From the NCBI RefSeq assembly GCF_041431135.1, contig NZ_CP107799.1, positions 7,688,001 to 7,752,000 of the forward strand: a stretch of 64,000 nucleotides of DNA. Direction: 5' to 3'. Each line of letters begins with the position of its first letter. The stretch's first letter is position 1. The notes beneath the pieces were generated by a model that had not been told where the DNA came from, searched no databases, and saw only the letters and a program-made list of their open reading frames with translations. The position numbers were made by a program, and so were the translations under genes. The stretch comes from Streptomyces sp. NBC_00554 (GTDB lineage Bacteria; Actinomycetota; Actinomycetes; Streptomycetales; Streptomycetaceae). Shown here piece after piece: positions 44,417 to 51,477 of the stretch.

Positions 44417-46504
44417 TCAGCGCTGGGCTGCGGCGATCGATTCCCGGGCGGCGGATGCGACGTTCTCGGCAGTGAAACCGAACTCGCGGAAGAGCACCTT
44501 GCCATCGGCAGAAGCACCGAAGTGCTCCAGCGAAACAATGCGTCCCGCGTCCCCGACGAACCGGTGCCAGGTGAGACCGATACCGGCCTCGACCGAAACC
44601 CGCGCCTTCACCGAAGGCGGCAGCACGCTGTCCCGGTACCCCTGGTCCTGCTCGTCGAACCACTCCACGCACGGCATGGACACGACCCGAGTCGGGATGC
44701 CCTCGGCCTGGAGCTGCTCACGCGCCTCGACGGCGACGTGCACCTCGGAGCCGGTGCCGATGAGGATGACCTCGGGCGAGCCGCCCTCGGCCTCGAACAG
44801 CACGTAACCGCCCTTGGCGGCATCTTCGTTGGCCTCGTACGTCGGTACACCCTGGCGGGTCAGCGCGAGGCCGTGCGGGGCACCCTTGCCGAACACCTTG
44901 GTGTAGCGCTTGAGGACCTCGCGCCAGGCGATCGTGGTCTCGTTGGCGTCCGCGGGACGGACGACGTTCAGACCGGGGATCGCGCGCAGCGAGGCCAGGT
45001 GCTCGACCGGCTGGTGGGTCGGGCCGTCCTCGCCGAGGCCGATCGAGTCGTGCGTCCACACGTACGTCACCGGAGCGTGCATGAGGGCCGACAGCCGCAC
45101 CGCGTTGCGCATGTAGTCGGAGAACACCAGGAAGGTGCCGCCGTAGATGCGGGTGTTGCCGTGCAGCGCGATGCCGTTCATCTCGGCGGCCATCGAGTGC
45201 TCGCGGATACCGAAGTGGATCGTGCGGCCGTACGGGTTCGCCTCCGGCAGCGGGTTGTCCGCCGGCAGGAAGGAGCTCGTCTTGTCGATGGTCGTGTTGT
45301 TCGATCCTGCGAGGTCGGCGGAGCCGCCCCAGAGCTCGGGGATGACCGCACCGAGGGCCTGGAGGACCTTGCCGGACGCGGCACGGGTGGCGACACCCTT
45401 GCCCGCCTCGAACACCGGAAGCTGCGACTCCCAGCCCGCGGGCAGCTCACCGGCGGCGATGCGGTCGAACTCGGCGGCACGCTCCGGGCTGGCCGTACGC
45501 CAGGCCGCGAAGCCCTTCTCCCACTCACCCTTGGCCTCACGGCCGCGGTCCAGGGCCCCGCGGGTGTGCGCGAGGACCTCCTCGGCGACCTCGAAGCTCT
45601 GCTCCGGGTCGAAGCCGAGCACGCGCTTGGTGGCCGCGACCTCGTCGTCGCCGAGCGCCGAGCCGTGCGCGGCCTCGGTGTTCTGCGCGTTCGGGGCGGG
45701 CCAGGCGATGATCGAGCGCATCGCGATGAAGGAGGGCTTGTCCGTCACCAGCTTCGCGGCCTCGATGGCGTTGTAGATGGCGTGCGGGTCGAGGTCGCCG
45801 TCCGGCTTCGGGGCGATCCGCTGCACATGCCAGCCGTACGCCTCGTACCGCTTGACGGTGTCCTCGGAGACGGCCGTCTCCGTGTCGCCCTCGATCGAGA
45901 TGTGGTTGTCGTCCCACAGCAGGATCAGGTTGCCGAGCTCCTGGTGACCGGCCATCGAGGACGCCTCGGCGGAGATGCCCTCCTGGAGGCAGCCGTCACC
46001 GGCGATCGCGAAGATGAAGTGGTCGAACGGGGACTCACCCTGGGGGGCGTCCGGATCGAACAGGCCGCGCTCGTAACGGCTGGCCATCGCCATGCCCACC
46101 GCGTTGGCGACACCCTGGCCGAGCGGCCCCGTCGTCGTCTCCACGCCGGGGGTGTGCCCGTACTCGGGGTGGCCGGGCGTCCTGCTGCCCCACGTCCTGA
46201 AGGCCTTGAGATCGTCCAGCTCCAGGCCGAAACCGGCCAGGTAGAGCTGGGTGTAGAGGGTCAGGGACGAGTGGCCCGCGGACAGCACGAAACGGTCGCG
46301 TCCGGTCCAGTCGGGGTCCGCCGGGTCGTGCCGCATCACCTTCTGGAAGAGGGTGTACGCGGCGGGCGCCAGGCTCATCGCCGTACCGGGATGGCCGTTA
46401 CCGACCTTCTGTACGGCATCGGCGGCCAGGACGCGGGCGGTGTCCACAGCCCGCTGGTCCAACTCGGTCCACTCGAGGTCTGTGGTGGTCGGCTTGGTGC
46501 TCAC
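44417..46504 (-). CDS. tkt: Transketolase
   Basis: Thiamine-diphosphate enzyme moving two-carbon units between sugars, 695 residues. GNGHPGTAMSLAPAAYTLF, SAGHSSLTLYTQLYLAGFGL, TTGPLGQGVANAVGMAMA, the TPP motif AGDGCLQEGISAEASSMAGH with WDDNHISIEGD, and the transketolase signature RTIHFGIREHSMAAEMNGIA are all present. First gene of the operon. GTG 46504 is used (GGAGAGGAG 12-20 bases upstream); a TAGGCT -10 lies about 75 bp upstream (46578-46583, minus strand). Confidence 0.97.
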   Translation of the reverse strand: MSTKPTTTDLEWTELDQRAVDTARVLAADAVQKVGNGHPGTAMSLAPAAYTLFQKVMRHDPADPDWTGRDRFVLSAGHSSLTLYTQLYLAGFGLELDDLKAFRTWGSRTPGHPEYGHTPGVETTTGPLGQGVANAVGMAMASRYERGLFDPDAPQGESPFDHFIFAIAGDGCLQEGISAEASSMAGHQELGNLILLWDDNHISIEGDTETAVSEDTVKRYEAYGWHVQRIAPKPDGDLDPHAIYNAIEAAKLVTDKPSFIAMRSIIAWPAPNAQNTEAAHGSALGDDEVAATKRVLGFDPEQSFEVAEEVLAHTRGALDRGREAKGEWEKGFAAWRTASPERAAEFDRIAAGELPAGWESQLPVFEAGKGVATRAASGKVLQALGAVIPELWGGSADLAGSNNTTIDKTSSFLPADNPLPEANPYGRTIHFGIREHSMAAEMNGIALHGNTRIYGGTFLVFSDYMRNAVRLSALMHAPVTYVWTHDSIGLGEDGPTHQPVEHLASLRAIPGLNVVRPADANETTIAWREVLKRYTKVFGKGAPHGLALTRQGVPTYEANEDAAKGGYVLFEAEGGSPEVILIGTGSEVHVAVEAREQLQAEGIPTRVVSMPCVEWFDEQDQGYRDSVLPPSVKARVSVEAGIGLTWHRFVGDAGRIVSLEHFGASADGKVLFREFGFTAENVASAARESIAAAQR

Positions 46505-46887
46505 CCTGGGTCAGGGCTCCTCTCCACATGTTCCACATGTCGAATGCCGGCGCGCGTGCGCCCACCGGCCGTTGTCGAGCCTACCCCCGTAAGTACGTGC
46601 GTTTTTTCGAGTCATTCCAGACTGCCGGGAGTCTCCGGGATCCGCCTCCCGACCGGTCCATTCCGCATTCGGCAAGTGAATACGGAGCCGCTCGTCCGAG
46701 TGCTCAATCGAGCTTTGACACGCCCGTTGCGCGTGCGTCACCAGGCACCTGGTGCGACGTCCGCCAACACGACCCACCCCCGCGAATGTCGGGGTATGGG
46801 CAACGTCTACAGTGGCGTGGTACGCGCGAGCCTTTACGGGGAGTTCACACCCGGGGGCTTGCTGGGATGTCTCTGTCAGGGGTGTGC
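46505..46887. other. 383-bp divergent intergenic region tkt / ctaB
   Basis: No gene is supported. Near tkt there is a direct repeat (CCACATGT twice, 46533-46548) and a minus-strand -10-like TAGGCT (46578-46583). Midway, TTGACA (46715-46720) is followed by an inverted repeat CACCAGG-CA-CCTGGTG (46739-46754), an operator-like element. A TACAGT (46808-46813) is a possible -10 for ctaB. The regulators are not identifiable. Confidence 0.5.
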
Positions 46888-47835
46888 GTGACGGCCGTCG
46901 AATCCCGTCCACCGGGGGTGCTCGGGACGAGCAGCAGCCCAAAACATCGGCCGTTCGGGGCCCGTGTCATGGCTTTCGTGGCGTTGACCAAGCCACGAAT
47001 CATCGAGCTACTGCTGATCACCACCGTCCCGGTGATGTTCCTGGCCCAGCAGGGGGTGCCCGACCTGAAGCTGGTGCTCCTCACCTGCCTCGGCGGCTAC
47101 CTCTCGGCGGGCGGCGCCAACGCGCTCAACATGTACATCGACCGGGACATCGACGCGCTGATGGACCGGACCTCACAGCGCCCGCTGGTCACCGGCATGG
47201 TCAGCCCGCGTGAGTGCCTGGCCTTCGGCCTCTCGCTCGCCGTGGTCTCCACGCTCCTGTTCGGCCTGACGGTCAACTGGCTCTCGGCCTGGCTCTCCCT
47301 CGGCGCGCTCCTCTTCTACGTGGTCGTCTACACGATGATCCTCAAGCGCCGTACGTCGCAGAACATCGTCTGGGGCGGCATCGCCGGCTGCATGCCCGTT
47401 CTCATCGGCTGGTCGGCGGTGACCAACTCGATGTCGTGGGCCCCGGTCATCCTCTTCCTCGTCATGTTCTTCTGGACGCCGCCGCACTACTGGCCGCTGT
47501 CGATGAAGGTGAAGGACGACTACGCGCGCGTGGGCGTGCCGATGCTTCCGGTCGTCGCCTCCAACAAGGTGGTCGCCCGGCAGATCGTCCTCTACAGCTG
47601 GGTGATGGTCGCCGTCTCGCTACTGCTCACCCCGCTCGGCTACACCGGCTGGTTCTACACGGCGGTCGCCCTGGTGGCCGGCGGCTGGTGGCTGTGGGAG
47701 GCGCACGCCCTGCAGAACCGCGCCAAGGGCGAGGCGACGGGCGGCAAGCTCAAGGAGATGCGGCTGTTCCACTGGTCCATCACCTATGTGTCGCTGCTGT
47801 TCGTGGCGGTCGCGGTGGATCCCTTCCTCCGTTAG
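46888..47835 (+). CDS. ctaB: Protoheme IX farnesyltransferase (heme O synthase)
   Basis: UbiA-family membrane prenyltransferase adding farnesyl to heme B to make heme O for cytochrome oxidase, 315 residues. FVALTKPRIIELLLITTVPV, the first Asp motif NALNMYIDRDIDALMDRTSQ with RPLVTG, LKRRTSQNIVWGGIAGCMPV, FFWTPPHYWPLSMKVKDDYA and RVGVPMLPV are diagnostic; about nine TM helices. GTG 46888 is chosen (AGGGG five bases upstream, then TAVESRPPG as in relatives); GTG 46882 and ATG 46867 are alternatives. Works with ctaA 3 kb downstream. Confidence 0.95.
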   Translation: MTAVESRPPGVLGTSSSPKHRPFGARVMAFVALTKPRIIELLLITTVPVMFLAQQGVPDLKLVLLTCLGGYLSAGGANALNMYIDRDIDALMDRTSQRPLVTGMVSPRECLAFGLSLAVVSTLLFGLTVNWLSAWLSLGALLFYVVVYTMILKRRTSQNIVWGGIAGCMPVLIGWSAVTNSMSWAPVILFLVMFFWTPPHYWPLSMKVKDDYARVGVPMLPVVASNKVVARQIVLYSWVMVAVSLLLTPLGYTGWFYTAVALVAGGWWLWEAHALQNRAKGEATGGKLKEMRLFHWSITYVSLLFVAVAVDPFLR

Positions 47836-47851
47836 GCCCATCCGGGATTTC

Positions 47852-47893
47852 GACGGGCGGGGTGCGTGGTCAAGGCCACGCACCCCGCCCGTC
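47852..47893 (+). terminator. Terminator after ctaB
   Basis: Perfect 18-bp stem (47852-47869 with 47876-47893; GACGGGCGGGGTGCGTGG), 6-base loop, then GCCGTTT. The longest hairpin in the window. Confidence 0.92.
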
Positions 47894-47927
47894 GCCGTTT
47901 GATCTACCCGTCGGTAGCATCCTGGCC

Positions 47928-48284
47928 ATGGCAGACACGCAGCAGGTTGACGAGGGCACCGACGCCAAGCAGGCCGCCAAGGCCGAGCGCAGGGCCGCCA
48001 AGCTCGCCAAGGAGATCGCCGCCTTCGCCGAGAAGCACGGCGGGGCCGAAGGCCATGTGGAGTACATCGGGCAGCGCGGCGCCCGGATCGTGCTCGTCGG
48101 CGCGGACGGCGGCTGGGGCGACCTCGTGGCTCCCGCGTACGCGATCGCCGAGCAGGCCGTGAAGAAGGCCGGAATCACTGTTCATGAAGAGTTCGACGGC
48201 GAGTTCGCGGCGAAGGTGAAGACGGGGCCGTACGAGTGGAAGCGGATGGCGGGAATCCAGCTGGGGGCTCCCAGCAACGGTTGA
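47928..48284 (+). CDS. Conserved hypothetical protein (118 aa)
   Basis: Small soluble protein. A charged Ala/Lys-rich helix (KQAAKAERRAAKLAKEIAAF) leads into a small alpha/beta domain (GHVEYIGQRGARIVLVGADG, GWGDLVAPAYAIAEQAVKKA, FAAKVKTGPYEWKRMAGIQL). I recall it as a conserved Streptomyces protein next to ctaB, without known function. ATG 47928 lies 34 bp after the terminator stem with no clear Shine-Dalgarno; a TAGCAT eight bases upstream could be a -10 of a leaderless message. Confidence 0.78.
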   Translation: MADTQQVDEGTDAKQAAKAERRAAKLAKEIAAFAEKHGGAEGHVEYIGQRGARIVLVGADGGWGDLVAPAYAIAEQAVKKAGITVHEEFDGEFAAKVKTGPYEWKRMAGIQLGAPSNG

Positions 48285-48303
48285 ACCAGGCCTCAGGTGC
48301 AGT

Positions 48304-48354
48304 GCCCCGCCAGGGGCGCGGGGAACTGCGCGGCCAGCCACCGACAGCCCGCGG
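48304..48354 (+). repeat. Interspersed Streptomyces intergenic repeat
   Basis: The block containing AGGGGCGCGGGGAACTGCGC followed by CCAGCCAC and GCCCGCGG is a member of a repeat family I know from many intergenic regions of Streptomyces. The left part can fold (CCCCGCC...GGGGCG). It lies between two plus-strand genes; its function is unknown. Confidence 0.7.
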
Positions 48355-48487
48355 TTTCCGAACCACCGCCACTCCCGAACGGCAGAAACAGCGGAGCGTC
48401 TTCGCACGGGGTGTGTGCAAGCAACACCTGATACCCGGTTCACCCGTTAGGACCTGAGAAGGCACGGTCCAGTCGCGGGGAGTCCGG

Positions 48488-49594
48488 ATGATCGAAACGC
48501 CGTCCCTGGTGGACCAGTACTGCCACGGCGTACTGAGGACGGAGCTGGGCCTCGGTACCTTCGAGGCCCACCTCGCCAGGACCGAGGGCCCGCCCGCCCC
48601 GGGCACCACCTTCTTCGACACCCAGACCGGGTTCGCCGTACGCCGCTGGTGTCCGCCGCTGCTCGGCCTGGAGCCGCACTGTCCGCCCGCCCGCTATCTC
48701 GCCCGGCGTCGCGAACTCGGCGTACTGGAGTCGGGCCGCAGGCTGCTGCGCGGCAGTGGCATCACGACCTATCTCGTCGACACCGGGCTGCCCGGCGATC
48801 TGACAGGACCCGGCGAAATGGCCACCGCGGGCGCAGCCGACGCGCATGAGATCGTCCGGCTCGAGCTACTGGCCGAGCAGGTCGCCGACACCTCCGGCAC
48901 GGTCGAGTCCTTTCTCGCCAATCTCGCGGAGTCCGTCCACGGCGCCGCCGCGAACGCCGTGGCCTTCACCTCCGTGGCGGGCGTACGGCACGGTCTGGCG
49001 CTCGCGCCCGAGCCGCCGGGGCCGGGAGAGGTACGGGGCGCGGCGGGGCGCTGGCTCGCCCGGCGCCGGGTGGGCGGGGCGCTCAGCGACCCGGTGCTGC
49101 TCAGACACCTGCTGTGGATCGCGATCGCCTCAGGCCTGCCACTCCAGCTCCATGCCGGACTCGGCGAACCGGGCCTGCGCATCGACCGCACCGACCCCGT
49201 CCTGCTCACCGACTTCGCCCGTGCCACGGCCGGGCTCGGCACCGACCTGGTCCTCCTGCACGGCTACCCGTACCACCGGCACGCGGCGCACCTCGCCGGG
49301 GTCTTCCCGCATGTGTACGCCGACCTGGGCGCCGCGCTGGTGCGTACCGGAGCGCGGGCGGCGGCCGTGTTCTCCGAGATCCTGGAACTGGCGCCCTTCG
49401 GCAAGCTCCTCTTCTCCAGCGGCGCACATGGGCTGCCCGAACTCCATGTGGTCGGGGCACGTCTCTTCCGTGAGGCGCTCGCCCGGGTGCTCGGCACGTG
49501 GGTCGCCGAGGGCGCCTGGTCGCTGGCGGACGCGCAACGGGTGGCGGGGCTCATCGCGGCCGGGAACGCCCGGCGGGTGTACGGGGTGGAGTGA
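48488..49594 (+). CDS. Amidohydrolase-like protein (FluG N-terminal type)
   Basis: Putative metal-dependent hydrolase of the amidohydrolase_2 group, 368 residues. Metal-site candidates are VDQYCHG near the N-terminus, LQLHAGLGEPG, VLLHGYPYHRHAAHLAGVFP, HVYADLGAAL and FSSGAHGLPELHVVGARLFR, in the order seen in amidohydrolases fused to or beside glutamine-synthetase-like enzymes (FluG). The first motif is DQYCHG and not the canonical HxH, so activity is uncertain. ATG 48488. It is followed after 19 bp by the broken nucleotidyltransferase gene. Confidence 0.75.
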   Translation: MIETPSLVDQYCHGVLRTELGLGTFEAHLARTEGPPAPGTTFFDTQTGFAVRRWCPPLLGLEPHCPPARYLARRRELGVLESGRRLLRGSGITTYLVDTGLPGDLTGPGEMATAGAADAHEIVRLELLAEQVADTSGTVESFLANLAESVHGAAANAVAFTSVAGVRHGLALAPEPPGPGEVRGAAGRWLARRRVGGALSDPVLLRHLLWIAIASGLPLQLHAGLGEPGLRIDRTDPVLLTDFARATAGLGTDLVLLHGYPYHRHAAHLAGVFPHVYADLGAALVRTGARAAAVFSEILELAPFGKLLFSSGAHGLPELHVVGARLFREALARVLGTWVAEGAWSLADAQRVAGLIAAGNARRVYGVE

Positions 49595-49613
49595 GCCCTC
49601 CAGACTCGCTCTC

Positions 49614-50387
49614 ATGACCGACGCCGACGCCGACACCACGGCCCGCCTGCTGGACCGCTTTCTGACGGAGCTGCGCGCTCTCGCCCCCGTCGCCCTGTGG
49701 GTGCACGGCTCGCTCGCCGGGGGCGACTACCAGGAGGGCCGCAGCGACCTGGACCTGATCGCCGTCCTGGAGGATCCCGTCTCGCTCGCCACGATACGGA
49801 GCCTGGTGCGGCTGCACCGACGGCTGCGCGCCGACGAGCCGCTCGCCGTGAAGCTGCACTGCACCTACATGACCCCCGACACCATGGCCGGTGACGAGCG
49901 CTCGTACATCACCTGGGCGCACAACGTGCTGATGAAACGGCCGGTCACCCCCGTCACCTGACGCGAACTGCACGCCTTCGGGCTCGTCATGCACGGCAAA
50001 CCGCCCGAGGACCTGCTGCCGCCTCTCCAGGACCGGGAACTCAAGGCCTTCGTCGTACGGGACCAGAAGGAGTACTGGCGGCCCGCGGTGGACAAGGCCC
50101 GGCTCTGGGAGCAGGACGTGTGGGTCGACCTCGGGATGGTCACCTTCGCGCGGGCGACCGTCACCCTGCGGGAGGGGCGGCTGATCTCCAAAGGGGAAGC
50201 CCTGGACCTGCTGCCGGGACTCGGCGCGCCCCTCGACCTGGTCGAGGACATACGGCGACGGCGGTACGGGGATCCGGGCCCGCACCCCGACGCGTGGCCG
50301 TCCCGCCGGGCCCAGCTGACCAGGGGCTACCTGGGCCCCGCGATCGACGGCCTGGTCACCGCGTACGACGGGTTCACGCGCGCGTGA
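49614..50387 (+). pseudogene. Nucleotidyltransferase-domain protein interrupted by an in-frame TGA
   Basis: The frame from ATG 49614 encodes a nucleotidyltransferase domain (VHGSLAGGDYQEGRSDLDLI, i.e. GS-Xn-DxD) and stops at TGA 49959-49961 after ...NVLMKRPVTPVT. The same frame continues without another stop to 50387, and the downstream part (RELHAFGLVMHGKPPEDLLP ... RAQLTRGYLGPAIDGLVTAY) reads as the natural C-terminal half of the same protein. A single C-to-T change of a CGA Arg codon explains this. Upstream fragment 115 residues; full protein would be about 257. Could be a real nonsense mutation, a sequencing error or, less likely, readthrough. Its end overlaps ctaA by 14 bp, tail to tail. 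Confidence 0.8.
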
Positions 50388-51381
50388 GCGTCGTTTCGGT
50401 GGAAGGGCCCGGCACATCCGCCAGGATCTCCGGCCGTTCGCGCAGCGACAGCAGGACCCGCAGGACGCCGATCCACACCAGGCAGGAGCCGAACATGTGG
50501 AGGCCGACCAGGACTTCGGGGAGGTCCGTGAAGTACTGGACGTAACCGATGACGCCCTGCCCGAGGAGGATGAGGAACAGGTCCCGGGTGCGGTCGAGGG
50601 GGCCCTTGGGGGCGTCGACGGCCTTGAGGACGAACCACAGGGCGAAGGCCAGCGTCACGACGATCCAGGCCAGCACCGAATGGAGCTTGGTGACGTTCTC
50701 CCAGTCCAGCGGGATGCGCTCGACCTCGCTCGAGTCGCCGGCGTGCGGGCCCGCACCGGTCACGACCGTGCCGAGCGCGATCAGCAGGACGGTCGCGGCG
50801 ACCAGCACCCACACCATCTGCTGCACCGGCTTGCCGACGAGGGGGCGCGGCTCGGCGTCGCCCTCGCGGGTGCGCTGCCACATCAGGGTGGCGACGGCGA
50901 TGAGCGCGGTGGAGAGGAGGAAGTGGGCCGCGACCGTATACGGGTTGAGGCCCACCAATACGACGATGCCGCCGAGCACCGCGTTGCTCATGACGACCCA
51001 GAACTGCGTCCAGCCCAGCCGGGTCAGGCCGCGCCGGTACGGCTTCCGCGAGCGCGCCGCGATGATCGCCCAGCCGACCGCCGCGCACAACACGTACGTC
51101 AGCATGCGGTTGCCGAACTCGATGACGCCATGGACGCCCATCGCGCTGGTCGTGGTGAGCGAGTCGTCGGTGCACTTGGGCCAGGTCGGGCAGCCGAGGC
51201 CCGAACCCGTCAGCCGTACGGCACCGCCGGTGACCACGATCACCACCGCCATGACGAGCGCGGCCAGAGCCGCCCGCCGCACCGTCCCCTTCGTCGGGGT
51301 CCAGCGTTCGGCGATGAAGGCGAGCGGGTTGCGCACGGCGGCTACGGCGTCGGCTCGGGTCACGTTTGGCACGGGCTCCAT
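50374..51381 (-). CDS. ctaA: Heme A synthase
   Basis: COX15/CtaA-family membrane monooxygenase converting heme O to heme A, here 335 residues with eight TM helices. VIVVTGGAVRLTGSGLGCPT with WPKC (Cys pair), MGVHGVIEFGNRMLTYVLCA (heme-ligand His), NPYTVAAHFLLSTALIAVAT, GTVVTGAGPHAGD, KLHSVLAWIVVTLAFALW and VLVGLHMFGSCLVWIGVLRV carry the conserved His residues. Start ATG 51381 (MEPVPNVTRADAV) fits relatives; in-frame ATGs at 51402 and 51423 exist and none has a Shine-Dalgarno. Pairs functionally with ctaB. Confidence 0.93.
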   Translation of the reverse strand: MEPVPNVTRADAVAAVRNPLAFIAERWTPTKGTVRRAALAALVMAVVIVVTGGAVRLTGSGLGCPTWPKCTDDSLTTTSAMGVHGVIEFGNRMLTYVLCAAVGWAIIAARSRKPYRRGLTRLGWTQFWVVMSNAVLGGIVVLVGLNPYTVAAHFLLSTALIAVATLMWQRTREGDAEPRPLVGKPVQQMVWVLVAATVLLIALGTVVTGAGPHAGDSSEVERIPLDWENVTKLHSVLAWIVVTLAFALWFVLKAVDAPKGPLDRTRDLFLILLGQGVIGYVQYFTDLPEVLVGLHMFGSCLVWIGVLRVLLSLRERPEILADVPGPSTETTLTRA

Positions 51382-51444
51382 GCTAGGCCGGGGCTTGTGC
51401 ATGAATTCACGCGGGGTGGGCATGTCCGGACAGATCGCGTGCTC

Positions 51445-51468
51445 GGCTCTTGGACCGGCTCTTGGACC
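51445..51468 (+). repeat. 12-bp tandem duplication
   Basis: GGCTCTTGGACC occurs twice back to back (51445-51456, 51457-51468), just beyond the 3' end of the STAND NTPase gene and upstream of ctaA. Confidence 0.8.
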
Positions 51469-51477
51469 GGATGACGG

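Noticed and set aside
49959..49961. Selenocysteine or other programmed recoding at the TGA
   Set aside because: The family has no known Sec site here, the expected residue is Arg, and no SECIS-like stem follows; a point mutation is simpler.
48846..49961. 371-residue ORF in another frame of the amidohydrolase gene
   Set aside because: Its first two thirds are Arg/Ser/Pro shadow; only the part from ATG 49614 belongs to a real gene.
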